Shown piece by piece: positions 11,871 to 22,750 of a DNA stretch of 64,000 bases; positions within the stretch are counted from its first letter, which is position 1; every line of letters begins with the position of its first letter. The notes beneath the pieces were generated by a model, which searched no databases, had not been told where the DNA came from, and saw only the letters and a list, made by a program, of their open reading frames with translations. The position numbers and the translations under genes were made by a program. Source of the DNA: Meghimatium bilineatum (lineage: Eukaryota; Mollusca; Gastropoda; Stylommatophora; Philomycidae); the NCBI GenBank assembly GCA_034231615.1, contig CM067298.1, forward strand, positions 2,609,834-2,673,833, in the 5' to 3' direction.

Positions 11871-11910
11871 CTTTAATATGTTACTATTTGTTTGTTTGTT
11901 GTGTGTGTTT

Positions 11911-12028
11911 GTTTTCATTCATTCTCATACTCTGGATCTCTCTTGTTGTTTTCATTCATCCTCATTCTCTGACTGGATCTCTCTTGTTGTTTTCATTTAT
12001 TCTCATTCTCTGACTGGATCTCTCTAGT
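11911..12028. repeat. About 40-bp tandem repeat, 3 copies
   Basis: Units at 11911, 11948 and 11989 contain gttttcattcattctcat and ggatctctct. They lie inside the left part of a family D copy, so this is internal expansion of a dispersed repeat. Confidence 0.8.
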
Positions 12029-12150
12029 TACATAACAGTGTTTATCCTGCTAGATTACCGTAGAGTGTGTACAGAGCATGGAAATACTTTGTGCCACCGT
12101 TTTATTTTGCGACAGTGACCAGGCACATCCATCTTCGGCATGCCTTTAAT
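11911..12150 (-). mobile_element. Dispersed repeat family D copy with internal expansion
   Basis: After the three expanded left-end units come tcctgctagatt, the ccaccgttttattttgcga block and cacatccatcttcggcat. The ccgttttatttgcg block matches the copy at 7880-8045 closely. Confidence 0.55.
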
Positions 12151-12477
12151 TCGGGTTGGCTTCCCTAGCTTGTGACAGCTTTCCTATCTGTCGTAAGGCG
12201 GAGTGTGTGTAATGACTTTCCGCCGAGACGATTGTCGTTCACATCTCTCTCGCACAAGGTGTACCTCAGCCAGTGAACTTTTCTTGTGTAATTATACGTT
12301 CTGTGCCTGTGCCCAACAGGCACTGAATCTTTTCTCATCCACGAGTCTGGCTCCGGTTTAAGAAGAACTCGATAGAAGAGTTAAACCCGGCCTCGTTCAC
12401 CTTCTTAGTCAAGGTGACATTCACAGATAGTCGTGAGCCCCTCGTTCAAGTCTGAGTCTCAACACACGATTAGGTGC
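12151..12477. other. Spacer with one half of a diverged duplicated segment
   Basis: Around 12325-12420 the sequence (gaatcttttctcatccacga, later aactcgatagaagag) resembles 12925-13015 on the other side of the 25-bp array (gaaccctttctctccacgaa, later aactcgatagtagag). The array thus sits between two related flanks about 600 bp apart. Confidence 0.5.
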
Positions 12478-12882
12478 AGCTGGGACGGGAAGCTTGTTCT
12501 CGACCTGGAACGGGATGCTTGTTCTCGACTTGGGACGGGAAGCTTGCTCTCGACCTGGGACGGGAAGCTTGTTCTCGACCTGGGACAGGAAGCTTGTTTT
12601 CGAGCTGGGTCGGGAAGCTTGTTCTCGAGCTGGAACGGGATGCTTGTTCTCGACTTGGGACGGGAAGCTTGCTCTCGACCTGGGACGGGAAGCTTGTTCT
12701 CGACCTGGGACAGGAAGCTTGTTTTCGAGCTGGGTCGGGAAGCTTGTTCTCGAGCTGGGACGGGAAGCTTGTTCTCGAGCTGGGACGGGAAGCTTGTTCT
12801 CGACCTGGGACGGGAAGCTTGTTCTTGAGCTGGGATGGGAAGCTTGTTCTCGAGCTGGGACGGGAAGCTTGTTCTCGAGCTG
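12478..12882. repeat. 25-bp tandem repeat, about 16 copies, with 125-bp higher-order period
   Basis: The core is tgggacgggaagcttgttct plus five bases, so most units carry a HindIII-type AAGCTT. Variant units (ggaacgggatgc, gcttgctctcg, gacaggaagc, gggtcggg) recur in the same order 125 bp apart, for example at about 12506 and 12631. No stop occurs in several phases on either strand, which produces long but meaningless open frames. A lone related unit lies at 13093-13113. Confidence 0.95.
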
Positions 12883-13035
12883 AGCAATCTTGTCCCATTT
12901 AATGTATTGTTCCTGAACTCATCGGGAACTGAACCCTTTCTCTCCACGAACATGATTTCAGCATGGAAAAACTCGATAGTAGAGATGGACCCGGACTGTC
13001 GTCTTAGCCAAGCGCCGACCATTGAATCTCTGCTA

Positions 13036-13088
13036 GTAAGGAGCACCGGTAAAGTAAGGAGCACCGGTAAAGTAAGGAGCACCGGTAA
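13036..13088. repeat. 18-bp tandem repeat, 3 copies
   Basis: The unit gtaaggagcaccggtaaa starts at 13036, 13054 and 13072. Confidence 0.95.
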
Positions 13089-13162
13089 TTAGAAGCTTGT
13101 CTCGAGCTAACAGAACTTTTAGTCCCGAGTTTCTTGAGACGTTTTCGGGTTCTATTTTCACA

Positions 13163-13226
13163 TGACGCTGCACTCTGACGCTGCACTCTGACGCTGTGCT
13201 CTGACGCTGCACTCTGACGCTGTGCT
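13163..13226. repeat. 13-bp tandem repeat, about 5 copies
   Basis: The units tgacgctgcactc and tgacgctgtgctc alternate. Confidence 0.9.
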
Positions 13227-13679
13227 GCCCTCTCATTGTACTCAATATGTTCTATTTTCGACTTTTACTATGCATCTGCCTATTTCGTGTCAAGTACATT
13301 AGCCACTCCTCTAATGCTCGTGCCGGACTGTCATGCGTCGGTGTGTCGCCAATGTATGTGTGTTGTTGGCACAAAGATGTCGGAATTATTGCTTGACTAT
13401 GCAGTCAATGCACATTTCGCCTGCAGCCTCCACACTCATGGACACAAACCTAATAGTGTTGGCCACGAATAAAGCAGGAGTAGCCGTGTTTCTGTTTCCA
13501 GGGTGCACCACGAGGAGGTACTTTTAGGATCTTGGTTATCTGCTGACTTTGGATTCACACAAGAGCAATGCGTGACACTGTGCTCCCATTTGTTACAATG
13601 ATTATACTTTGTGTGACAGCCAATGAAAATAATCATGTTAGAAGGCTGAATGTTACATTAGCCAATTTGATCTTATACC
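13227..13679. other. Spacer, nothing recognised
   Basis: Short overlapping open frames of up to 78 codons on the plus strand show no domain. No repeat family match was seen. Confidence 0.5.
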
Positions 13680-14075
13680 GAAGACGGTCAAGGCCAAAGT
13701 GATCCTTAATCCTCGAGGATTACTTGTAGACATCTCTCAATCGTGGCAGGTTTGACCCACGCTCTTGCGAAATCACAACTAATGACCGTCTAGCATGGAA
13801 CAGTGAGATCAGAGCGGGTATTCAAAGTTTTCAACAGGGTAGAACATTACAGACGATTCAAAAGAGACAAAAACGAAAGGGGAGATCAGACAGTTTCCCC
13901 TCATCTCAAGACCTACTACATTCCAGGCTCACATTGCAACAGTTCTTTCAGAGCTCGCAGTGGACTCACCAGCCATCTGAGGACTCGCACACAATCAAAC
14001 AGCACTTGACCCTTCTTATTACCATGCTCATCTTCGTTTATGAAAGAAGAACATCATCAATCCTTAAGTTAGTAA
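13680..14075 (+). mobile_element. LINE family A, C-terminal end with C2H2 finger
   Basis: The sequence reads DRLAWNSEIRAGIQSFQQGR (about 13780-13838), the usual end of the post-polymerase region. After a frame change comes SHCNSSFRARSGLTSHLRTR and a stop at 14009. The second part is a degraded C2H2 finger (C..C, L..H) that closes this LINE protein; the first finger cysteine now reads as Ser. A short 3' tail with aagaagaac follows. The same family occurs at 19793-20440, 30487-31478 and 59600-60115. This explains the small 68-codon frame here. Confidence 0.8.
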
Positions 14076-15104
14076 TACAGGTCACAATGCACTAGTGTGC
14101 ACTTCCCCAGTGTTTACCTGGTACATATCCACAGATATATCGGTGCACTAGTCTGCATGTTAGTTGCTATATTTACGTATATTGATACAGCTACATTTGT
14201 TTTTCTCTCTGGTAAAATATGAAACAACGATGTGGTCAAAATGATTTATTATGGAATAAATGGTTGAGTTAGCTCTAGGTTTATGAAAATTGTATAATTC
14301 TAAGTGACACGAGTTAAGAAAATCAAACATACCGAATCTCTTGTCAGACAGGGACTACATAGAATAAAATATCGACATTGTCTGGCCACTGCTAAATTAT
14401 AGCACACGATAACGAAATCTGCACTGACTTAAGGGGGATCTGTTTAATTGGTAGCATGCCACAATGGTTCTTAATATGGCATTCAAGTACACCCAAATAT
14501 TAATGCATCTTAAAATGGCATTCTGTGATAGTATCTGGTTGCGGAACCCTTCACAGGCAGGGGGTTTTACAGTAAGAAGTGAGAACCCTTCACAGATAGC
14601 AAGAGATGGATGGCGTGAAATGCAACACATTGAATGTTTTGCTCTTGTGTAAATGTTGGTACTAATACTTTAAATTGCAGACGAGTTGTTCGCGCACATG
14701 TCAGACAGAAAGTCTGAACCAAGCTAGTATGCTTTAGCTAAAGGCAATATTATTTATCACGAGTCTGCATCTTACGCACTCGGACACGGGAGGCAGACAT
14801 GACGAAACTACAGAAGCAGAAAAACTATTGTGACGCTACTATACCATACCTCAGGAAGGACAATGGGATGTTTGGACTAGGATAAGACGAGTGTCTACAA
14901 ACTCACACAGAGTCCGACAAATTGTGGATACGCACACCAACCAGACAATAGAATTGGCAAGACGATTAAGTTACGTAACGCTAGGGGCATAGCCTCTTAC
15001 CAGAGAAGAATATCTAACGTTACGCATGGTATAATAAACGCATACAGGAGTTTTGACAGGTGATAACGCGAATGACAGTTCCCGAGTAGGGTCTGCGTGT
15101 CGTC
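14076..15104. other. Spacer; part may belong to the LTR-like element
   Basis: No gene was recognised. At 14484-14518 the segment caagtacacccaaatattaa recurs, slightly changed, at 15869-15903, on the other side of the LTR-like element. At 14830 attgtgacgct matches the motif at 15744, which may mark the outer end of that element. Confidence 0.45.
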
Positions 15105-15835
15105 GAAACGGAAGAGGATAGGCGGAGACAGAAAACCATAAGTTCTGATTGGCGGAAGTTTTTTTGCAGGAGAGAGATACGTTAGAAAGACTTAGCTTGG
15201 AGGGCGGAGTCCCTAAGAGAGTCCCCAGGGTAGTCTCCAGGAGCAGTCCCCGGAGTCAGTTCCCAGGTTAGAGGAGTCTCTATCAGGCTTGTCTCGGACA
15301 GTCAGTACTTGTCTCCCCGGAGAGACAAGTCTCAGTTTAGTCTCGCAGCTGAGACAGTCACAGAGTCAGATAGTTAGTCGGTATACTCTCTAAGACTTAG
15401 CTTATAACCCGAATGAAGCAATTCCTGGATGTGTTAGCGTAATTTGTAATCTGAGATGATTATATTATTGCCCAGTTGCAGATAATTTAGGATTAGTCTG
15501 CAGAGTTGAGGACGGACTCGAATAAGACTAGATTGTGACTTGTGCCTTGTGTTTATTTACCTCTCTTATGAGTCTGATGCTATTAATTGATGTATATCAA
15601 CTTGTGTAAATAAACCTCATATTATTGTGAAGGAGTGCTTTGGTTAACTGATTGATGTCGAGCAGTATTACACAGATTTAGACCTGGTCACAGCACCAGT
15701 ATTCCAGTAAGTCCTAAAAGGCATTTTCTCCCGTCGCAAATTATTGTGACGCTGCAGATCTTCTTTCTGTCACACTAGTCTGTCCAGGACAGACAGTCAA
15801 CTATATGTTTCGGTAACAAGTTATTTCTGTCACAC
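15105..15835 (+). mobile_element. LTR-like element copy (plus orientation), fossil
   Basis: About 730 bp are shared with an inverted copy at 29148-29898, at close to 90 percent identity by eye. LTR-like traits are a CCAAT-like GATTGG near 15149, an AATAAA-type signal at about 15608, a right end TCTGTCACA and nearby TGTGACGC motifs. No protein-coding part was found, so it is either a solo LTR or a non-autonomous element. It looks old but not ancient. Family is not assigned. Confidence 0.5.
15777..15795. repeat. Perfect palindrome inside the LTR-like element
   Basis: GTCTGTCC and GGACAGAC face each other across a single base. The same palindrome is kept in the inverted copy at about 29190-29206, so it belongs to the element. 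Confidence 0.85.
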
Positions 15836-15868
15836 GACAGCACGCTAGACAATGTTACTGTTACAAAT

Positions 15869-16089
15869 CAAGTACACCCAAGTATTGATGCATCTTAATA
15901 TATGGCTCAAGTGCACTCAAGTAGCAACATATTTTAATATGGACTCCAGTACACGAGAGCATGTACACAAAGGGACTCAGTACACGACATGTACACAAAG
16001 GATGTACACAAAGAAAATGTGCACTAGGGATGCACACAAAGAACATGTAGGACTACACAAAGGACATGTACACAAAGGATGGGTAAGAC
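15869..16089. repeat. Degenerate short tandem repeats
   Basis: Two decayed units of the 14484 repeat (caagtacacccaagtattga) are followed by irregular copies of tacacaaaggatg and acacaaaggacatg to about 16085. Confidence 0.6.
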
Positions 16090-16489
16090 ATTGCAAGAAA
16101 TAAAAGTAATAACTAAAGATAGAACAGGGTGGAATCGATTGTTTGAGGACCTTTAATTTGAGAGGAGAGATAGTTCAATAGACAGTTTGAGATCTATTGT
16201 ATTTCAAGATTGTCGTAAAGGAACCGTAAGCAGTGTTATATTAAAAGTTAATCCTGTTGTTATCAAATGTGTAGGAACTGGCACGAGTTATTGTTGATAT
16301 TTATTGTCTGTGAATATTCACATACATTTACTAATCGCTGTTGGCAAGCATAGTTCAGTCTGTTTCTGCTATTAACCCGACCAGGAACTCGCACTATATA
16401 CTAGACAAGTCATTCAATCTCATTTTGCAGCCATTATTAGCTTATACAACATCTACTCACCTACGACTAAGTCAACTCGTCCATGACTT
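16090..16489. other. AT-rich spacer, nothing recognised
   Basis: No repeat copy, RNA motif or coding trace was seen. Confidence 0.5.
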
Positions 16490-16843
16490 AGTAAAACTCA
16501 CCCATTTTTTGGTGAAACTTATCCACTTCTTATGAAACTCACCCATTTTTTGGTGAAACTTATCCACTTCTTATGAAACTCATCCATTTTTTGGTGAAAC
16601 TTATCCACTTCTTATGAAACTCATCCATTTTTTGGTGAAACTTATCCACTTCTTATGAAACTCATCCATTTTTTGGTGAAACTTATCCACTTCTTATGAA
16701 ACTCATCCATTTTTTGGTGAAACTTATCCACTTCTTATGAAACTCATCCATTTTTTGGTGAAACTTATCCACTTGTTATGAAACTCATCCATTTTTTGGT
16801 GACACTCACCCACTTCTTGGTGTAACTCATCCACTTCTTCTGG
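16490..16843. repeat. 41-bp tandem repeat, about 8 copies
   Basis: The core is ggtgaaacttatccacttct plus 21 bases, seven nearly identical units at 41-bp steps from 16511. The last unit or two drift. Confidence 0.95.
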
Positions 16844-16949
16844 ATGTGCCCACCTTACCCAAGTGTAAACCCTGCTCACAGTCGCCTCGGAAACTACCAC
16901 ACGGGGACATGTATTGCATGCATCGTCCATGAGGGGCACAGTGATTGAT

Positions 16950-17518
16950 GTTCACTATCCCACACGTTGCCGAGTTCACACTCAGGAATCTCCCCGTAGT
17001 TCACTATCCCACACGTTGCCGAGTTCACACTCAGGAATCTCCCTGTAGTTCACTATCCCACACGTTGCCGAGTTCACACTCAGGAATCTCCCCGTAGTTC
17101 ACTATCCCACACGTTGCCAAGTTCACACACATGAATCTCCCCGTAGTTCACTATCCCACACGTTGCCGAGTTCACACACATGAATCTCCCCGTAGTTCAC
17201 TATCCCACACGTTGCCGAGTTCACACTCAGGAATCTCCCTGTAGTTCACTATCCCACACGTTGCCGAGTTCACACACATGAATCTCCCCGTAGTTCACTA
17301 TCTCACACGTTGCCGAGTTCACACACATGAATCTCCCCGTAGTTCACTATCCCACACGTTGCCGAGTTCACACACATGAATCTCCCCGTAGTTCACTATC
17401 CCACACGTTGCCGAGTTCACACACATGAATCTCCCCGTAGTTCACTATCCCACACGTTGCCGAGTTCACACACATGAATCTCCCCGTAGTTCACTATCCC
17501 ACACGTTGCCGAGTTCAC
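16950..17518. repeat. 49-bp tandem repeat, about 11.6 copies
   Basis: The core is gttcactatcccacacgttg. Two variants (acacatgaatc and actcaggaatc) are present; the second is concentrated in the left half. Confidence 0.95.
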
Positions 17519-18591
17519 CAATTTATGTCTAAATAATTTTCTCGCGCAACTGAACAATTTACAAGCTCGTAACCTGGAACTAGTTAAACAACCATCAACC
17601 TTCAAAGGGGTACATTATGATTGGCAGCAGGGCACATTTACTGAAAGCGTCAAGTACCGTGAAACTAGTCGATATCACAGATGGCTTACCAGTCAAGTTT
17701 CTTATTATTTGAAAACTTAGTTGAAATAATAGACAAGAAATGAGAGAGACAGTCGGGGACGAGAGAGAAAGAGAGATAATTAGCACTCACTTAACAGTGA
17801 GACATATTCACGGTGAGCCAGTAGTCTTACACCTGGGAGAGAGGATGCGATATCCATTAGTTATCTACGTCAGAAATAGAGTGATATGAAATGACGCTTA
17901 TCTACCCGAGCGACGGGTAAGGGATACACACAATATAGAAATAATGTCAGCAACTCGGCTGTTTTATTTCCTTGCAGTTTTTGTCTCTCACAAATAAGAG
18001 GTGTCTGATCTGTATGTTTACTCTTAACACTACTTTGTATGTTGATTAAAGAATGTCCCAGTCTTTCGACAGATTAACAATAAGTCTTTCTGAGTGCATC
18101 TCAACACGACATTGCGCCCGGGAAATGAAGCGAACAGAAATATTCCTGAGAAATCCATCAGATTTGAGCAGTTCAGTTACCACCCGCGTGCTTTCAGTTA
18201 GTTGAGTCAGAAAACGGTCTAGAATTCTAAGGTTCTTCTCGCCTCAGTTTTCGCTCTGTACGGGTAATGACTCGAGGAAGAACATACGAGGGCCATAAAG
18301 GACAAGCTCAGGTTCTCAACATGTGGTCTTTTCTTCTTGAACGTTTGGTTCCCTCATTCCAGGGATATCTTTGTCACGCGCAGTAACACAGACGTCCTTG
18401 TTACCGTCACGGTGTTGTAATTTGTTTGATGTTTCTCTCATGTTGTAACGACACCATGAACAGCGTCAGGAAGCACACGGCATTGTCCGTAATTCTGTCT
18501 GGAATGACAACTATGTGTCGACGAGATAATTGACGAACGTGTTAAGGAAATGAGAAACCAATAACGAGATTGTTTAACGGTAACGACAGTC
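17519..18591. other. Spacer of about 1.1 kb, nothing recognised
   Basis: Only short open frames (62 and 63 codons, minus strand) with no domain. I see no tRNA-like box or LINE trace. Confidence 0.5.
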
Positions 18592-18862
18592 ATACATTTA
18601 TTGCTGGGAGCCATAGATACTTGTAAGGACAAAGTCCTACATTTATTGCTGGCAGCCATAGATACTTGTAAGGACAAAGTCCTACATTTATTGCTGGGAG
18701 CCATAGATACTTGTAAGGACAAAGTCCTACATTTATTGCTGGGAGCCATAGATACTTGTAAGGACAAAGTCCTACATTTATTGCTGGGAGCCATATATAC
18801 TTGTAAGGACAAAGTCCTACATTTATTGCTAGGAGCCATATATACTTGTAAGACAAGGTCAT
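18592..18862. repeat. 45-bp tandem repeat, 6 copies
   Basis: The core is aaagtcctacatttattgct. The period is a multiple of three, so frames stay open on both strands (133 and 104 codons minus, 89 plus); these are artefacts of the array. Confidence 0.95.
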
Positions 18863-18970
18863 ACCGATGATATTGGTCAATATCTTGGTCATTTTTGCGT
18901 TCACAATTTTAATATTTCTTTCCCTTTAAAGCGGAGATGCCTTTCTATGGATCCTTGAAACTTTCAAAAT

Positions 18971-19048
18971 GATAAGTGTACATGACAAGCGTACACGATA
19001 AGTGTACATGACAGGCGTACACGATAAGCGTACACGATAAGCGTACAT
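18971..19048. repeat. Short imperfect repeats of gataagygtacaygayaag type
   Basis: Blocks of gataagtgtacatgac and gcgtacacgataag alternate about five times. Confidence 0.8.
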
Positions 19049-19360
19049 GTTATGTATTATATTCAGTTAAGTTTTTTAAATGTGTACAAGTAATTGTTCT
19101 TATAAATTATGTAAATAAAACAACTCTGTGTATTTAACAAGGTATATATGTTTTTTGTGTGATTTCGTTTCACGTTAGTTTTCTAACATGAGATATGCAG
19201 TCTTGATATTCTTGTAGTTTATTTCTGCATTCAGTTTTTGTACAACAAATATTCGATATTCCCTCCAAAAAACACATTATAGAAAGAAAAAAGTACCAAT
19301 AGAAATATTTAAATACAGATTTTCTCATTTAAGAAAACAACATATTACCCATACCTGAAC

Positions 19361-19423
19361 ATAATACACATGAAATATTCAGTAATCACATATAATACAC
19401 ATGAAATATTCAGTAATCACATA
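19361..19423. repeat. 31-bp direct duplication
   Basis: ataatacacatgaaatattc plus 11 bases occurs at 19361 and 19392. Confidence 0.9.
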
Positions 19424-19489
19424 TTTTGATCATGGACAACCTTGGTAGTGTAACAGAGACTACTATTATATGTACCGTATGTACTGTGT

Positions 19490-19765
19490 GTTCGTCCATC
19501 ACAAGTCTTCTTCTAATTTTCTGCGTTCATTCTCAAACTCCTGCAGATTAGCAGGATGTAGTCCGGAGAACGGAATGCGTTGTGTCATGGTTTACAGCAT
19601 TGCTGCGATATCTGCACCTTTCGACCGGACACATCCGACTTCAGCACGGCTTTGGGTCACTGACCCTGTATGGGATGGGACAGCCAACTCCATCCCATAA
19701 CCTCCTTAGTCGCCTTTTACGACATGCGTGGAAGGTAAACAGTGTTGCTATTCTTTGCTCCCCTT
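19490..19765 (-). mobile_element. Dispersed repeat family D, longest copy
   Basis: On the minus strand it starts with ATGTCGTAAAAGGCGACTAA (about 19725-19705), then a gggatggagttggctgtccc palindrome-like block, then gtcggatgtgtccggtcga. It ends gagtttgagaatgaacgcag plus an AAGAAG tail. The first block is, from memory, common in intergenic DNA of marine invertebrates. Total length and GAA-type tail fit a SINE-like element mobilised by a LINE. No clear tRNA boxes were found. Confidence 0.65.
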
Positions 19766-19792
19766 TAGGGCCCTTGCATCACACGGGCGTGT

Positions 19793-20440
19793 CAATCACA
19801 AATGATGATGACCATTTTATTTAACATCCATTTTTGAAACTTCGATTAGAATGATGACTATGCATAATAATATTCGTAGATGGCTAATGAGCTATATTCG
19901 AGCTGTAAGTGTTCTTGGACAGTTCGGACATTGAATGACGACTGCATGCGGATTGTGGTCTATCCGTGACTTTCTAGCTACTCTCCATTGTTGGGCTGCA
20001 GCATTTCTCCTCTTTTCACAAAATGATGCGCTCTTTTTTTTTTTATACTGTAGAGTGCCATGTAGATCTAAGTTCTTTCCATGTATCTTGGTCTATTTCA
20101 AAGTATTTCACCGATGTCTTTAACTAGTTTTTGTGGCGCTTCTTTTGCCACCTTGAGATCGTTTACCCTTCTCCAGCTCACCACAGAGAAGTATCTTTGG
20201 CAGACGATAGTCTGTCATGCTTACCAAATTATCTGCCCAACAAATCTGTGTCTACATCAGGATAGTGTCAATGCTGGGGATACCAGATCTGTCAAGGACA
20301 GTGGTATCTGGAATTTTGACTTGCCATCTGATGTTCATAACTTTTCTGAAACAAGTTATGTGAAAGTGATTGAGTCTTCTTACGTGGCGTCTATAAAAAT
20401 AGTGCCGTATGAACTATTCATGTGTTGAATACCGTCTATA
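19793..20440 (-). mobile_element. LINE family A, C-terminal third
   Basis: The minus strand reads RRHVRRLNHFHITCFRKVMN, IRWQVKIPDTTVLDRSGIPS, then DYRLPKILLCGELEKGKRSQ. These are the conserved post-polymerase blocks (ARRLNHFH, WQDKIPDT, RLPKKLFYGEL, GKRSQGG). It ends CPNCPRTLTARI and LISHLR, the C2H2 finger of the family, near 19880. Stops and frame changes make it dead. A 115-codon frame on the opposite strand is its shadow. Confidence 0.9.
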
Positions 20441-20574
20441 GTTAGATACACGTCACTTGATCATCCGCATCGATCACTTATCTCACAATATTATTCAATC
20501 AATACTTTGGAAATTTAATAAGAAAACAATTATTCCATTAAAATAGTTTGTTCATATGGGGTTTTACCTGTCTT

Positions 20575-21440
20575 ACACATTCGCAAAATTCACACATTCT
20601 CTACCTCACACATTCTCTAACTCACACATTCTCTAACTCACACATTCTCTAACTCACACATTCTCTAACTCATACATTCTCTAACTAATACATTCTCTCA
20701 GACATTCTCTAACTCACACATTCTCGCATACATTTTCTTACTTACACATTCTCTAACTCACACATTCTCTAACTCACACATTCTCTAACTCACACATTCT
20801 CTAACTCATACATTCTCTAAGTCACACATTCTTTAACTCACATATTCTCTAACTCACACATTCTCTCAGACATTCTCTAACTCAGACATTCTCGCATACA
20901 TTCTCTCACACATTCTCTAACTCACACATTCTCTCACACATTCTCTAACTCACACATTCTCTAACTCACACATTATCTAACTCAAACATTCTCTATCTTA
21001 CACATTCTCTAACTCACACATTATCTAACTCACACATTCTCTAACTCATACATTCTCTAACTCACAAATTCTTCAACTCACATATTCTCTAACTCACACA
21101 TTAACTCATACATTCTCTAACTCACACATTCTCTAACTCACACATTATCTAACTCACACATTCTCTATCTTACACATTCTCTAACTCACACATTCTCGAA
21201 CTCACACATTCTTTAAGTCACACATTCTCTAACACACACATTCTCTAACACACACATTCTCTAACTCACACATTCACCAACTCACAAATTCTCTAACTCA
21301 CATTTTATCTAACTCAAACATTCTCTAACTCACACATTCTCTAACTCACACATTCTCTAACTCACACATTCTCTAACTCACACATTCTCTAACTCATACA
21401 TTCTCTAATTCATAAATTCTCTTTTTCACACAGTCTCATT
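20575..21440. repeat. 16-bp tandem repeat, about 52 copies
   Basis: The unit is cacacattctctaact. Many units have single changes, and some are shortened (cacacattctct followed directly by another), so it is older or less homogenised than the 50-bp array. Confidence 0.95.
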
Positions 21441-22290
21441 CCAACATTTAGTAGTTTCTGTAAATTAATGAACTTTTCGTTAAAATCGTGTTTTGTGTAT
21501 TTTGCTATCGCATAAATAACGATTATTATGCCATTACTAAAAGCGAGAGTGTAAGTATATTTGATGGTCGTTCTTTCATCACTTTTACAGTAATTATTTG
21601 TCCATCTCTCTGATGACTATTTACTTACCTTCGTTGATTGAGTTTTCTTCTGATGACATTCCAAACACAATCACCTTTCTGTTGCAGAGTTCCTAGAACC
21701 TCATTGAAACACCTCAACATCCCTAAGCTATAATGTTCAGTTAGTTGTGTGATGTTATGATAATGCGTATTTAAATGGCCAGACTAATTTCAGGTTTTGA
21801 CATCAGCAATTTACGTTCATGTTCCCCTGGGATGTAGTGACCTTGACCCAAATCAATGAGATGTTTGATGACATAGGATTTCCTGGAAATGAAATGTCCG
21901 TCTGTAGAATTTGACTTCAGGACGAGAATCTGTATTTTAGAAAGCGTCGACAAAATAAGGATAAGGTCAGTGATTGGACGCTCATTCATATCTGTCAGAA
22001 GTGACCGCTTAGAAATGTCTAAATGTTTGCGGACAGTTATCGACCTTAACCAGCTAGGGATTCTGAGAAAGCGGTACAATTTGTAAATGTTGATACTCGC
22101 ATCTCCAGAGAACGTCCGGCTGGTAGTGCTACTGAAGAAAGTAAACATGACATGAGAATTACTGGACACCGTGACGTTTTGAATTCGGACATAGGAACTG
22201 GCTAGTGTTAGAAACGAAATCAGGCATTTTTAGAAAATATTGATAGTTGGTAGAATGATGTATTCAGAACATTGCGCTAAACCCAACAAT
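21441..22290. other. Spacer with one unexplained open frame
   Basis: This is single-copy-looking sequence without recognised repeats. It carries the longest open frame in the window that is neither array nor transposon-derived (see 21771-22169). Confidence 0.5.
21771..22169 (-). CDS. Hypothetical 132-codon open frame, doubtful
   Basis: The translation begins MSSNSHVMFTFFSSTTSRTF and has a mixed, non-repetitive composition with basic and hydrophobic stretches. I recognise no domain, signal peptide or catalytic motif. The start is simply the first ATG. No splice context, TATA box or polyadenylation signal singles it out, and a frame of this length can arise by chance in 64 kb. It could be a lost exon or a chance frame; I lean towards chance. 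Confidence 0.15.
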   Translation of the reverse strand: MSSNSHVMFTFFSSTTSRTFSGDASINIYKLYRFLRIPSWLRSITVRKHLDISKRSLLTDMNERPITDLILILSTLSKIQILVLKSNSTDGHFISRKSYVIKHLIDLGQGHYIPGEHERKLLMSKPEISLAI

Positions 22291-22295
22291 TTTTT

Positions 22296-22395
22296 GATGT
22301 AACAATTTTCTAGGCAATATTTATGTTTAGTTGACTGTCAGACATTCTGAACAGTTCGGATGTACACCTGCTTCCGGCAAAAACTGAACCTGACA
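22296..22395 (-). mobile_element. Possible fragment of SINE family S2
   Basis: attttctaggcaatatttat, then tgacattctgaacagttcgg-like sequence, follows the order of the S2 body seen in the copy at 43380-43590. Divergence is high and the tRNA-like head is not preserved. Confidence 0.35.
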
Positions 22396-22403
22396 CCTTT
22401 GCT

Positions 22404-22549
22404 TTTAGAGGAATTGTGTGTACCTCCACTCTACGGACGTGGGCATTAGATAGTTTGTTGTTTTAGAGGAGTGGTGTGCACCTCCACTCTACCGACGTGG
22501 ACATTAAATAGCTTGTTGTTTTAGAGGAGTGGTGTGCACCTCCACTCTA
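22404..22549. repeat. 57-58-bp tandem repeat, about 2.5 copies
   Basis: ttttagaggagtggtgtgca starts units at 22404, 22461 and 22519. Confidence 0.9.
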
Positions 22550-22580
22550 CACATTTGTACAGAGTGTACTTTAATGTGTC

Positions 22581-22750
22581 AGTGCACTCTGAGCAAACCC
22601 GATATCAGTACACCCGGAGTAAACCCGATGTCAATGCGCTCTGTACAAACCGACATCTGTGCACTTTGTACAAATCGACATCAGTGCGCTCTGTACAAAC
22701 CGACATCTGTGCACTTTGTACAAATGGACATCAGTGCACTCCGGACAAAC
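22581..22750. repeat. 25-bp tandem repeat, about 7 copies
   Basis: The core is gtacaaaccgacatcagtgc plus five bases. Alternating variants (ctgtgcactttgt and cagtgcgctctgt) give a 50-bp dimer period in the middle. Confidence 0.9.

Noticed and set aside
13803-14009. Small zinc-finger gene
   Set aside because: The finger is the known C-terminal end of LINE family A, with the same block at about 19880 on the other strand and LINE sequence upstream.
20081-20428. 115-codon plus-strand open frame
   Set aside because: It is the opposite strand of the LINE A tail, whose conserved motifs read on the minus strand.
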